Notes: generated from the sequence alone by a model not told the origin. DNA of 64,000 bases from Halobacterium jilantaiense (GCF_900110535.1 NZ_FOJA01000001.1:806001-870000); one strand, 5' to 3'; counted from the stretch's first letter, positions 52,951 to 63,031 are shown. Numbers and translations: made by a program.

Positions 52951-55179
52951 ATGAGCGAGGTGCCCTCTACGGATCCGTTATCCCAACAGTCGAGTGCTGA
53001 ACCCGGGACATATCTTCTTAACGCATATTCTAGGAGCCAACTGAATGATGTTTCAGTTACGCAGTATCGGCTAAATGTTGATGGTGGTGTAAGTGGTGAT
53101 AGGACGGCATTTACTGCCTCCGCTGCCTATTCGTTGGATCAAGAGCATGGGACACCTGTATCAACAGCGGGTACGATGAGGGTTCTCTCTGCAACGAGTC
53201 TCTCTCATACAGTCTATGTCTGGGGTCAGCGTGTCGAGGTGGTTGAAGAGAAGAAAATCACGCTCAATCCCGAGAACCCACGGGAACGAGAAACACTTCG
53301 AGACTTCGTACAATCGTGCCTCCGACGAGCAGTCCCGGACGAAAAATACGATTACAAGTTCATCAATGAGATCGTTCGGAGGGAGCCGGAGTTTACGTCA
53401 AAGAAATTTGCTGCTCACCCCAAATATGAACTCAGTATCCAGATTACGAACTCCGGTACTGTTCTGGCTCATGTTGAGTCTGGATACACTCTTCGAAGCA
53501 GAATGACCCTTGATGAGCTGTATACTAAGTCAGAAAATCCGCGGGGTATGAAAGCAGCCCACGACCCTGAAAGATATTCGAGGGAAGGGCAGGGATGGCT
53601 CCGCGGCTGGAGTGATTTACACTATAACGATCTCATTGAGGATGCTGGTGCCTCGATCGCAGAGATGCATGAAGGAGTAGCCGATGAGGAGTGGCGTCAA
53701 AAGCTGATACAGGAAAACCCCAGACTACTCAAAATCAAGTACGGGAGTAACATCCGCAATCAAGCTCCTCATTTCCTCAAGTTAGCACCTCGAATTGAAC
53801 AGGTCAAGGACGAGGACTACGACTTTTTCCAGCGGTTCATGTCTCGCCGTTCGATGATGCCCGGCGAGAAGTTCGAATACACAAAAGAGTTCATAGAGAA
53901 CCTCTCGTGGCTACCGGTGCTGGAATTAGAATTTGAACCCGGGCCAACCAACGACGGATATGACCGAATAGACATTAGGGGGACTCGGGACCGGTTAATC
54001 TTCCAGAATAGTACACCAGCAAACAATCCTTCTACGGGATTACGGCAAAGCGGAGTGTATCAGTCCCCCGGACAGTATCGCATCGGCGTTCTAGTGCCAG
54101 AGGCATGGGACGACATACAGCAGGAGTTCCCCGGACTAATCACAAAAGGGTTAGCTGAGATACAGGCACCAGGCGGTGTCACAAAGTACGAATACGAATT
54201 AGGAGACATCTCAAACTATACGCCCATCGCTCATCGACTCCACGATGAGACGGAAGTCGTCGTAGCAGTCGTACCCGATGAGGGAGCGTCGGAACAATTT
54301 GGCATTGAAGACCCGCATCATGAGGTCAAACGGACCCTGATGCGGCAAGGCGTTCCAACACAGATGACGACAAAATCCACGGTGGATGAGCTCATCAAGC
54401 TGGGCGCTGATATCGGAAACGATAAAATGTTGAATATTCTGAGCGCCGTGGTCGGCAAGGCTGGTGGAACTCCTTGGCACATTCACAATCTGCCAGGCGA
54501 GACCGACGCATTCATGGGATTAGACGTATCTCATGACCAGTCTTCTGGCAAGCATACTGGCGCGAGTGCGAGTGTTGTACTATCTGACGGGACAACGTAT
54601 GCCGCCGAATCCACGGTCGGTCAAAGTGGAGAGGAATTCTCGGCAGAGCACGTCCAACAGTTCGTTCGGGATCTCGTCTTTGACTTTGCGATGGACCAAG
54701 GTACAGAGATTAATCGACTCTGCATAATGCGTGATGGAAAAGTCCCAGAGGATATCGACGCGATCCAAGACGGGCTTAGAGGAGTATCTGCAGAGATTGA
54801 TATTGTGGGTGTACGGAAAAGTGGCCAACCCCGGGTTGCGGAGTATGATGGCACGCACTTCCAGGTTGCAGAGAAAGGGATCGCGTTCGTCTCAGATAAG
54901 CAAGGATATGCGATAGTCCATGGATCTGGCAAGCCCGAGATTAAAGATGACAACAGCGTGGGAACCCCTCAGACCTACCGAATCACCCAACACTCTGGTC
55001 CAACGGATATAGAGACTCTTGCTCGACAAGCATACTGGCTGTCCGAGGTCCACATCGGTAGTCCAGTCCGAAGCCCGCGGCTTCCGATTCCAATCGAATA
55101 TGCTGACAAAGCAGCCGGCTATGTGAGTGATGAGATTGTTTCTCCCGGGACTGTTATAAAAGGCCCCGCGTACATTTAG
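52951..55179 (+). CDS. ago: long prokaryotic Argonaute, catalytic tetrad present
   Basis: Protein of 742 residues, with an N domain at the start, PAZ-like and MID regions in the middle, and a PIWI domain. The PIWI shows the DEDD tetrad: D525 (GLDVSHD), glutamate-finger candidate E561 (GQSGEEFSAE), D595 (MRDGK) and D719 (EYADKAAGYV), so slicing is expected. The end resembles Natronobacterium gregoryi Argonaute but lacks its N-terminal extra domain of about 150 residues. Argonautes use short DNA or RNA guides to cut invading DNA. It diverges from the exonuclease-helicase operon, which could supply guides or degrade targets. Confidence 0.92.
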   Translation: MSEVPSTDPLSQQSSAEPGTYLLNAYSRSQLNDVSVTQYRLNVDGGVSGDRTAFTASAAYSLDQEHGTPVSTAGTMRVLSATSLSHTVYVWGQRVEVVEEKKITLNPENPRERETLRDFVQSCLRRAVPDEKYDYKFINEIVRREPEFTSKKFAAHPKYELSIQITNSGTVLAHVESGYTLRSRMTLDELYTKSENPRGMKAAHDPERYSREGQGWLRGWSDLHYNDLIEDAGASIAEMHEGVADEEWRQKLIQENPRLLKIKYGSNIRNQAPHFLKLAPRIEQVKDEDYDFFQRFMSRRSMMPGEKFEYTKEFIENLSWLPVLELEFEPGPTNDGYDRIDIRGTRDRLIFQNSTPANNPSTGLRQSGVYQSPGQYRIGVLVPEAWDDIQQEFPGLITKGLAEIQAPGGVTKYEYELGDISNYTPIAHRLHDETEVVVAVVPDEGASEQFGIEDPHHEVKRTLMRQGVPTQMTTKSTVDELIKLGADIGNDKMLNILSAVVGKAGGTPWHIHNLPGETDAFMGLDVSHDQSSGKHTGASASVVLSDGTTYAAESTVGQSGEEFSAEHVQQFVRDLVFDFAMDQGTEINRLCIMRDGKVPEDIDAIQDGLRGVSAEIDIVGVRKSGQPRVAEYDGTHFQVAEKGIAFVSDKQGYAIVHGSGKPEIKDDNSVGTPQTYRITQHSGPTDIETLARQAYWLSEVHIGSPVRSPRLPIPIEYADKAAGYVSDEIVSPGTVIKGPAYI

Positions 55180-55547
55180 TTCGTCTCCTACTCTGAACAT
55201 GAAATTGATTCCCGGTTTCAGTGACGAATCTCAAACAGGGAGACGAAGACCTAATTGATCACTTGCGGAACCCCCTTGGCCTTTGTACCTGACCTGTGCT
55301 TACGGCGCGGCCGGCATTCTGCTAGCAAGCACAACTGACGGTCGAGTCCTAGGCGACTTTTGGAGATGAGGAAGTATTCACGAAGCTATCGGGGTGACAG
55401 CAGGGAGTGTATGGTGGACAAGATCACGAATGGAGGGCGAATGCGAAATCGTGCCGGAGACCGGCTGGATAACTCAAATACGCCGATTCCCTTCAGCTAT
55501 TTGGGGAATAACAAGGTCTATATGACGGACCAATTGAAGTATTCAAT
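55180..55547. other. gap after Argonaute
   Basis: 368 bases without a supported gene. A 63-codon frame (55,360-55,551) is of low-quality composition. Nothing else is recognised; the right end contains the start region of the next gene. Confidence 0.4.
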
Positions 55548-56543
55548 ATGAGCCCTTCTCCTGCAGACTGGGACGACTTTGAGCAGGAGGAGGAACTCCG
55601 GACTGACGTTCATCTAGCTATTGACTTGGCTCTCGATAGCATTCTCGATAATCGTGGAAGGGAGATTACTGCTGTTGAGGAGGAAAAGCTGACTTTCTTT
55701 GCGATACGGGACCTGAACATCGACCTAAGTTACAGTTGGTATCTTGCTGGTGGGAATACGGAGGTTGGCCCAACCCCTACACCTGACACCAGCTACACTC
55801 CGGGGCAACAGTTCGGGACGATTCAGCAAGATACTCCAACTACAGATCGCCTGACACGGTTGCGGAATTATTTCCGGAATGAGACCTTCTTTGGGGACTA
55901 CAATCTTGCTAAGGTTTGGTATACGGACCGATATACCTTCCTTCGAGACTATTACAGCAAGTTCGCGCCTGAAGAATACACGGACCTTTACATCACCTCA
56001 GTCAACATCCGAGAGAAGCTTACAAACTTGGACAACCTGATTGCTACAGAGTCCCAGAATGCTACTCTCGGTGATTTTGGGGGAGGTGGGTCAAACAGTC
56101 TTCTGGAATCTGCAGACGAGCGTGAAATCCGATATCTCATCTCGGATTTTCATATGGATTTGACAGCGACCGATGAGTTATCCCAGACGAAGCAAGTCGT
56201 ATCTGCAGGAACTGATTTGATTGAACAGGTGCTGTTCAAACTAACCCAAATAGAGGGAACCACTCGGGAGCAGCGCCGTCTCCTCAATAATCTCTCTGAG
56301 CTTTTCTTCTATTACATATGGAAGTACCCTGCGCTCCTAATTTCCGCAGACACGGCGACTGGGCCAAACGAGGACATTATTCGACTCAATCGGCTACAGG
56401 AGTTCGAGAGGTTCAACCAACAGGTGGAATCAGAGATTTCCAGACTAACTGATCACTTCTATGAGGTGGGGCTCCTCCCCAATGCACAAGATATCGAGGC
56501 TATCGATATGGATTCTGAAAACAATATCATTTATCCCGAGTGA
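55548..56543 (+). CDS. hypothetical helical protein
   Basis: Protein of 331 residues, acidic and mostly helical, with aromatic clusters (RYTFLRDYYSKFAPEEYTDL) and a C-terminal segment LFFYYIWKYPALLISAD that may pack inside the protein or touch a membrane. No family was recognised. It is 18 bases ahead of the PIN-domain gene, so the two are probably one operon. The size is larger than a typical antitoxin. Confidence 0.6.
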   Translation: MSPSPADWDDFEQEEELRTDVHLAIDLALDSILDNRGREITAVEEEKLTFFAIRDLNIDLSYSWYLAGGNTEVGPTPTPDTSYTPGQQFGTIQQDTPTTDRLTRLRNYFRNETFFGDYNLAKVWYTDRYTFLRDYYSKFAPEEYTDLYITSVNIREKLTNLDNLIATESQNATLGDFGGGGSNSLLESADEREIRYLISDFHMDLTATDELSQTKQVVSAGTDLIEQVLFKLTQIEGTTREQRRLLNNLSELFFYYIWKYPALLISADTATGPNEDIIRLNRLQEFERFNQQVESEISRLTDHFYEVGLLPNAQDIEAIDMDSENNIIYPE

Positions 56544-56561
56544 TGTAGATATCCGAAATTA

Positions 56562-57215
56562 ATGAGTTCCAATGGGGATGCCAACTTTGACACCTCCGTT
56601 CTCGTAAACTACGTCTATACAAAGCTCCCCGGTACAAATGAAGACGACAACGATGCGGTCCGATTACTCGAAGACTCAGGGTTGAATCGTGTAATCGGTG
56701 GAAAGGCGAAAGGAGAGTTCACAAGTCTCTGTGATCGGCGGGAGGTAATCTATGACGATTTGCTGGACTGGCTGGAAGACCACCCGGAGTCCAATATTTA
56801 CGAATACGACGTTTCATCGCGTCCAGTTAGTGCCTCAGACAACGATACGGACCACGTTCGGTTTGACATTCAATGCGGATGGGGGGAAGAGCCTCGACGG
56901 AAACAACTCTCCGACTTTCGCCGGCTGTCCCAAGGATTGGACACGATTCGTCGAGATATCATTCGGAAGTTCCTAGACGGTATCTACCCCCAGTTCTCGA
57001 ACTCGGAGTTATCAGAGGAACTCGGAGATCTCGACTTAGGTCACGATACCCAGATAGTAATCGATGCAGTAGAGATTCACCGTGAGGATTCGATTGACCT
57101 CCTTGTTGGGTCAGATAATGACCTCACGAGCAACGATACAGCAATCAACAATCGGATTAGCTCAGTAGAAGATCAAAGCCTTGAGCTTCGGATTCTGGAA
57201 CCCAGCGACGTGTAA
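56562..57215 (+). CDS. PIN-domain protein (possible ribonuclease)
   Basis: Protein of 217 residues. It begins FDTSVLVNYVYTKLPGTN, typical of PIN (VapC-type) nucleases with the first catalytic Asp, then GGKAKGEFTSLCDRRE with a Glu, and near the C-terminus DTQIVIDAVEIHRED and GSDNDLTSNDTAINNRI with further acids. PIN domains cut single-stranded RNA using metal ions. As the second gene after a hypothetical protein it could be a toxin part, but no small antitoxin is present. Confidence 0.7.
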   Translation: MSSNGDANFDTSVLVNYVYTKLPGTNEDDNDAVRLLEDSGLNRVIGGKAKGEFTSLCDRREVIYDDLLDWLEDHPESNIYEYDVSSRPVSASDNDTDHVRFDIQCGWGEEPRRKQLSDFRRLSQGLDTIRRDIIRKFLDGIYPQFSNSELSEELGDLDLGHDTQIVIDAVEIHREDSIDLLVGSDNDLTSNDTAINNRISSVEDQSLELRILEPSDV

Positions 57216-57334
57216 AAACTCCCTATCGACCGGGTTCTGAGATCTTCTCGCAACAGCAGTCTGTGAACTCCCCTATCTGAAGCAAGCGGTTGTTTCAGCC
57301 CCTCTTCTAAATATAGAAACCGCAGTGACGACTA

Positions 57335-58618
57335 CTATACTTTATCTAAGCAGTGTTGAGCTGCTGCTTGCAGTTCGTGGACGTATTCGTCGTAGGTGGT
57401 GGCCGGTTCGTCTGTTGGAAACTCGAAGGAACGCAACTGCTGATCTCCGACGGTGGACGTTGCTGTTGTTTCTTCACGTCCGGGGTAGATGAGGATGCCG
57501 GGGATGTCGAGTGTGAGGATGTAGGAGGTGAGTTGGTAGATGTCTGCTGCGGTTGGTGATTCGCTGTGTGTTTTCCATTTGGCGTCGGCGACAAGGAGGG
57601 GTTCGTCGTCGGTGTTGCGGATGAGGACATCGGGGCGCATGGAGACTGCGTGTGGGCCGTCGATGAGGTTGGGGATTGTGGCTTGGTCTTCGACGCGGTG
57701 GGTGGTGTTGCGTGTGGCGTCGCGGAATGCGCGTTCGACGATGCGTTCGAAGACGTGGTTCATGTTGACGAAGAGGGCGAGCGAGCGCTGTGTGCCGGCG
57801 CGCACGTCTTCGAAGAATTTGCGTTCGAGGACGAGTGTTGCTAACTTTAGTAGTGCGGCGTAGTGTTCGTTGAGTCTGGAGAGTTGGATGTTGCGGATGT
57901 CTGCGGGCGTGATGCTGGTGGTGGTGGTGTACTGTTGGAGGCGTTGGGATTGGGTGCGCAGTCGGGCGGCGAGTTTGTCGTCGCTGACGAGGTACAGCAG
58001 TGCTTGGAGGGCGGCGAGGACGGCTTGGTTGAGTTGGTTGTCGGTGGTGTGTTCGTCGTAGTTGACGGCGAAGTCGGTTGTGACTGGCGACGGTCGTTGG
58101 AGTTGTTGCTGGACGTTGATGCGGCCTTTGACTTGGGTTTCGATGGTGTTTGTAGGGACGTAGTCGCGGTGGAGGCCTTCTGCGAAGACAGACTGGAGCT
58201 CAGCGTGAAACAGCGTGCCGATGGCGTCAAAGAACGACGACGCGCTCGTGAATTCGGTTTCCTCGTCGAGGGTGTCGACTGGTGTGTCGAAGGCGTATTG
58301 GAGTGCCCAGAGGAGGCGGGTGACCGTTGTTTTCGGGGTGACTTCGATGCGGAGGCCGCTCGGGAGTGTGAGGACACCGACGTGTGCGTCGCTGGAGAGC
58401 ACGACTTGCCCGTCTCTTTGAAACGTGGCTGTGATGGGGGTCATCCCGAACCGCTCTTCCATCGTGTCGAGGAATTCGGCGTCCGCGTCCGAGACAGGGA
58501 ATGGCTCCGTGTGGTCGTGTTCACCGAGTGAGAGTGGCGTTGTCGGTGGGTCAGTCCCGACTGCTGCGTCGTCGGTGATGGGTGGGCCGGTCCCGCCGAG
58601 AGGGGTGATGTTACTCAT
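57335..58618 (-). CDS. mcrC: McrC-type subunit of a modification-dependent restriction system
   Basis: Protein of 427 residues from the ATG at 58,618. The McrC signature is present: GVLTLPSGLRIEVTPKT near the N-terminus, and near residue 340 MRPDVLIRNTDDEPLLVADAKWK, the D-(x)n-D-A-K core of its PD-(D/E)XK nuclease. McrC supplies DNA cutting in the McrBC complex. Its start overlaps the end of mcrB by 8 bases, so the pair is coupled. The C-terminus is shorter in motifs but not truncated. Confidence 0.9.
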   Translation of the reverse strand: MSNITPLGGTGPPITDDAAVGTDPPTTPLSLGEHDHTEPFPVSDADAEFLDTMEERFGMTPITATFQRDGQVVLSSDAHVGVLTLPSGLRIEVTPKTTVTRLLWALQYAFDTPVDTLDEETEFTSASSFFDAIGTLFHAELQSVFAEGLHRDYVPTNTIETQVKGRINVQQQLQRPSPVTTDFAVNYDEHTTDNQLNQAVLAALQALLYLVSDDKLAARLRTQSQRLQQYTTTTSITPADIRNIQLSRLNEHYAALLKLATLVLERKFFEDVRAGTQRSLALFVNMNHVFERIVERAFRDATRNTTHRVEDQATIPNLIDGPHAVSMRPDVLIRNTDDEPLLVADAKWKTHSESPTAADIYQLTSYILTLDIPGILIYPGREETTATSTVGDQQLRSFEFPTDEPATTYDEYVHELQAAAQHCLDKV

Positions 58619-61304
58619 GCTCGGCGGCACGGTCGACGAACTTGCGGATGGCGGCGGCGAGTGCCTCGGCGTCGTCCATCGAGAGGTCGTCGACTGCGAG
58701 TTCGGGGCTCTCGGAGGATTCGGCCTCGACGTTCCAGTCGTGGGTGTACTCTGGGATTGATTCGAAGACGGTTGCGGCGTCGGCGACGAATTCCGGCGAG
58801 ACGACTGCGTTTTCGTTCGAGGTGAGCCAGTCCCAGCGGAAACCGATTGTCCCGTCTTGTTCGAGTTTCACGATCCCCACGTTCGGGTTGACTCGGTCTG
58901 ACTTCACCATCAGCTTCGCGTTCTGTTCGCCGCGACCTGGGTCAAGCTGTGCGACGTCTTCGCCGGCGTCCATGATGGTGTTGAATTTCGCTGCGTTGTC
59001 CTCGGTGAGTGTGTGCTGGATTCGCTCGCGGAACGTGTCCGGAGTTCGCTCGCCGTTCGCCCACGAATCATTGAGTCCGTCCTGCGAGGACGGTGCTGGC
59101 TCGTTCGTTGTGTCGGTTGGTGAGTGGGTGTCTTCAGCGAGCGGGACTGGGTCGTCGATCCCCGCAAGGGTGCAGAGGACGTCGTAGAGTTCTGTCGCTG
59201 TGAACGGTTGGATTCGTTCGGTGTCCCAGTCGAACCAGATGGACCCGGTATCGTCGAGGAGTTCCTGACGCAGCCGCTCCGTCTGGCCGAAGTAGTACTC
59301 CTCCAATTGCGGGAGGATGTCGTACCGCCACGCGTCAACGATGTCTGGGACGGAGTCATGCCCCATGAGGTACGTGTGGCCGAGCTGCTTTCCCTTCCCG
59401 AGCTGCGGGGCGTCTAAGATGCGAGTGTTGAGCTCCTCGACCGCGAGGATACTGGCTCCAAGGAGGCGGTCGCGGTCGGAAATCTTGGACGCGCGGTCGT
59501 GGACAAGAGCGGCAGCATCACGGTCGATGCTAGCGTCCGTAGCAAGGACGGTGTCGAGGTCCGGGGGGTAGTCGATGAAGCGGAAGCGGCGTCGAAGCGC
59601 GGTGTCGACCAGCGCAATCGATTGATCGGCCGTATTCATCGTCCCAATGAGGTAGAGGTTTGGCGGGAGCGTGAACGACTCCCCGGAGTGCGCGAGTTCG
59701 ACCTCGTACGTCGTTCGTTTGTCCGCTTCGAGCAGAGTGATGACTTCCCCGAAGATTTGAGCGAGATTGCCGCGGTTGATCTCGTCGATGATAAGGACAA
59801 ACGGCGGTGGGGATTCGTCGTCCGGCGTCGCTTCGAGGGCGTCGGTGGCGTCCGCGGCGATGCGTTTCAAGACGCCGTCTTCGACGTCGTACGTGACGGT
59901 GCCGTCGTCGGTCGCATCGGCTGTGAGACCTTCGAGGAAATCCTCGTAGGAGAACGACGGGTGGAACGTGACCGTCCGAACTTGAGGCTTAGTCGGCGGT
60001 GTCGACGTCCGTTCTCGTGTCCACCATTCGGCGAACTGCTTGGCTTCGTAGGTTTTGCTCGTTCCGGGCGGGCCGTAAAACACGACCTGTTTGTTCTGTT
60101 CTAGCTGGCGTTCGATTGTACCCGCATTCTCGGGTTTCACATACGGCCCACCGGGCGGTCCTATTGATCCCCCTTCTGGCGGTGACACACCGGCTTTCTG
60201 GAGCAGGTACTCTGCGGCATCGTCTGAAAGCCGGGACAGGTAGGCTTGTTTGAAATTATTGTGTGAATCCAGGACGTAGTACTCGTCGGTGCGGTACTGG
60301 TCCTCCCCGAGCGTTTGTTTGAGACCGGCATCGACTATAATCGGGTCGTCGAACCAGTGGATGTCAACGCCAATGCGCTGGAATTCTTCTCCTTGGAACG
60401 TGTAGGTCTCGTGTTCGCCGGTCGCTACGGAGTAGGCGACGAGCTCGTCCTCGTAGTGATGAAGAATGATGTCACCGGCTTCGACCGTTTCGAGATCGTG
60501 ATGCCAGACGTTATCGACCTTGGCTTTGAGGTACTCGTCGATGAGCTCAGGCTCGTTCGACTGATTCACCCAGTACGGCGTGGGATTTGCGTCACTGAAG
60601 TCTTTCAGATCTAGAGTCGATGGGTCTCCAATACGGGTCCCATTGAGGACAGTGTCGTAGAGTTCAGTGGCAACGGCTGATCGTTCGTCCTCGATGCTTG
60701 ATTCGTCGGCTTTGTCGATGACGTTGAACAGTTGATCGACTTCGAGGCGAATTGGGACTGTGAGACCGTGGTCCGCGTCGGCGGTGGCGTGTCCGACGAC
60801 ACGCTCGTACGTATCGAGGAAGGCTTCGAATGCTTCAACGCCGTCGGTGTAACTGGTGGGCGTGTCGTATCCGAAGAATGCGAGGCCGCTCTCAGTGGCG
60901 GCGTTAATGATGGGGTAGTCTTCGATGTGAAGGTGGCCGAAGAGCTCTTGAATCGTTGCCTTCGCTCCTAATTGGTCCTCCCAGTCACTATCGTACTGGC
61001 TGGCATCACGGACAGTCTCGATGAGTGCAGCGAGGTCGGCGATAGAGCCATCCCATTTCGACAGGATTTGTTCGGCTCTCCCCCGTTGACTGGCTGCGTG
61101 CATCCGGTCCCACATCGATTTGAACCCGTCTCTCGTGGGGTTCTCAATGAACTCGTCTGCGTGTTGGATGATTTGCTGTGTGCGGTCGTACTGCCCAAAG
61201 TCAAACTCTGCACCAGCCTGCTCAGTTTCTGCTACCTCCGTCCACTGCTCTAGAACGGCTCGCTGTCGTGCAGTGAGAGAAGATGTTTGACCGGTCTGGC
61301 TCAT
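58611..61304 (-). CDS. mcrB: McrB-type AAA+ GTPase with EVE-like reader domain
   Basis: Protein of 897 residues. An N-terminal unknown part is followed by an EVE/PUA-like domain (about 240-330, starting YWVNQ and with HHDLETVEAGDIILHHY), a fold that reads modified bases. The AAA+ motor has Walker A GPPGTSKT (411-418), Walker B DE (507-508 in LIIDEINRGN), and TMNTADQSIALVDTALRRRFRF, the sensor and McrB signature. McrB hydrolyses GTP to translocate and bring McrC nucleases together. The C-terminal 130 residues contain another modified-DNA-like acidic region of unknown use. Confidence 0.9.
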   Translation of the reverse strand: MSQTGQTSSLTARQRAVLEQWTEVAETEQAGAEFDFGQYDRTQQIIQHADEFIENPTRDGFKSMWDRMHAASQRGRAEQILSKWDGSIADLAALIETVRDASQYDSDWEDQLGAKATIQELFGHLHIEDYPIINAATESGLAFFGYDTPTSYTDGVEAFEAFLDTYERVVGHATADADHGLTVPIRLEVDQLFNVIDKADESSIEDERSAVATELYDTVLNGTRIGDPSTLDLKDFSDANPTPYWVNQSNEPELIDEYLKAKVDNVWHHDLETVEAGDIILHHYEDELVAYSVATGEHETYTFQGEEFQRIGVDIHWFDDPIIVDAGLKQTLGEDQYRTDEYYVLDSHNNFKQAYLSRLSDDAAEYLLQKAGVSPPEGGSIGPPGGPYVKPENAGTIERQLEQNKQVVFYGPPGTSKTYEAKQFAEWWTRERTSTPPTKPQVRTVTFHPSFSYEDFLEGLTADATDDGTVTYDVEDGVLKRIAADATDALEATPDDESPPPFVLIIDEINRGNLAQIFGEVITLLEADKRTTYEVELAHSGESFTLPPNLYLIGTMNTADQSIALVDTALRRRFRFIDYPPDLDTVLATDASIDRDAAALVHDRASKISDRDRLLGASILAVEELNTRILDAPQLGKGKQLGHTYLMGHDSVPDIVDAWRYDILPQLEEYYFGQTERLRQELLDDTGSIWFDWDTERIQPFTATELYDVLCTLAGIDDPVPLAEDTHSPTDTTNEPAPSSQDGLNDSWANGERTPDTFRERIQHTLTEDNAAKFNTIMDAGEDVAQLDPGRGEQNAKLMVKSDRVNPNVGIVKLEQDGTIGFRWDWLTSNENAVVSPEFVADAATVFESIPEYTHDWNVEAESSESPELAVDDLSMDDAEALAAAIRKFVDRAAEHE

Positions 61305-61389
61305 CAGTTACCGATACGTGGAATGTCTTGTTCTTGAAAATACCGCATCCAGGGCTCTATCTAGACGAGTGTCGTCTGCACGGCGCTCG

Positions 61390-62796
61390 TTATTGCGACG
61401 AGGGCATTCTGATCTCTGTGCCGTAGACATCTGCGACGGCCTCGGTGTAGATGTCGTCAAGGATGGTGATTAGCGCTGGATTCTCAGCGACGAGTTCGGA
61501 GAAGCCTCGTTGGAGTGCGGTGACGTACGCTGCGAAGAAGTCATCGTGCTCGTCGGGGGCGATATCGTATTCTGCTGCAATCATGTTGCGTTTGTTCCCG
61601 GTGACACTCGCAGCCTCCGGCAACGCAGTCTCGATATCATCAGCGCGTGTATCGAAGTGGTCAGCGACAGCATCATTGAATGACTGATCGTTGGCACCCA
61701 TGTTCCGGAAGTACAGTGTGAGTGTGTTGTCTCGGAGTGCCTGTTCGCGGTCGTTTTCGAGTCGGTGGTGGAATCCGATTCTGGCATCGTTCCGGTTGTC
61801 GGGGCGCTCGTGGAGCACGTCTGTGAGGTCATCCGTGGACCGCCACCAGCCGTGCTTGAAGAGCATCCCCCAATCGGGGCTCGTTGACCGGAACCACCAA
61901 TCCCCGACAGCGTCATTCGCACATTCGAACCGTACGTGATACTCGTTTTCTGAGCGGATTGACCCCTGGTTGGCAGTTTCGAGACGGTCGGAAAGGCGAG
62001 CGGGCCAGTTGTGGGAGAACGTCTCCCACTGGGTCTCGAACGTGGCCGTTACGTCAGCAATGGCGTCGTAGTGGTCGAGGTACAGTTCGATTTTCTCGTC
62101 AACGTTGTCGGTGGGGTCTGACATGCCGGTGATGGATCGAATATCGTCAGCGAAATCGTGGAGCTGTACGACCGTTCGTTGCGGGTATTGTGGTGCGTTC
62201 TCAGCGATGAACGTGGTCAGGACGGATTCGACGAAGGCTGTCCACGTCCAGTTACTGAATTCGGGGTCGTTCGCGTCCGGTCGGTCGGCTTGATGCAGGT
62301 AGAGATAGTACCCGCCAGACTCGTAGTCGTCCTTTGGCACACCGTCGATGTGCGTGACTTCCTGCCGGTAGAACTCCGTCTGCGTGTCCTCAGCGGCGAA
62401 TTTGAGCTCGACCAGCAGGAACCACTCGTTGGGGACTTGCACTGCCAGATCGACGAATCCCGACGACACTGTCTCTCCGTCGGCCTGCTTTGTGAGCTGG
62501 ACTTGCTCGTTGACGACGACGTCTGATAGATCGTGGATGTCCTCCTCGAATCCACAGGTTTCGGGGAGGCCAGTGAGGAATGCGCGGAGGAATTCCGCGT
62601 TCATCCGGTGGGGCTGCTTTGGGTCAAGGAGGTATGCGAAGAGCCGGTTGATGTATACCTCGGCCTTCTGCTGCGTTCCTAACGAGTACTCGATCACGTC
62701 CATCAGCGAACGCGGTGTCTCTGGAACCGCAGTGAGTCGCTCCCACTGGCGTGTGAGCGTCTGCAGTTCACGCCGCAAGTCCTCTATCTCGGACAT
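61390..62796 (-). CDS. PDDEXK_4-like nuclease family protein
   Basis: Protein of 468 residues. VDLAVQVPNEWFLLVELKFAAED is the D...ExK active-site segment of PD-(D/E)XK nucleases, and the flanking pattern (QTEFYRQEV) fits the PDDEXK_4 family often found next to restriction genes. It sits 85 bases upstream of mcrB on the same strand and may be the third part of the module. The ATG at 62,796 is the first in frame. Confidence 0.78.
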   Translation of the reverse strand: MSEIEDLRRELQTLTRQWERLTAVPETPRSLMDVIEYSLGTQQKAEVYINRLFAYLLDPKQPHRMNAEFLRAFLTGLPETCGFEEDIHDLSDVVVNEQVQLTKQADGETVSSGFVDLAVQVPNEWFLLVELKFAAEDTQTEFYRQEVTHIDGVPKDDYESGGYYLYLHQADRPDANDPEFSNWTWTAFVESVLTTFIAENAPQYPQRTVVQLHDFADDIRSITGMSDPTDNVDEKIELYLDHYDAIADVTATFETQWETFSHNWPARLSDRLETANQGSIRSENEYHVRFECANDAVGDWWFRSTSPDWGMLFKHGWWRSTDDLTDVLHERPDNRNDARIGFHHRLENDREQALRDNTLTLYFRNMGANDQSFNDAVADHFDTRADDIETALPEAASVTGNKRNMIAAEYDIAPDEHDDFFAAYVTALQRGFSELVAENPALITILDDIYTEAVADVYGTEIRMPSSQ

Positions 62797-63031
62797 TCCA
62801 GTATCTACCTGAACAACTCAGCGTGACGGCATAGACGCTTTGCCCATACTGCGAGCGGAGAACAGAGACACTGCCATCCTACAGGCTGGCAATTCAACCC
62901 CAGTAATTCACCCCCGTTAATGCATATGAGTTCGACACTTCCTCTGGTGAACATCCGGTGAATAGGTGTGTACCTCAAATTGTTTAAACTTGAGATAGAT
63001 CAATTCGAGACAAGCCAAAAAGCCGGAATTT

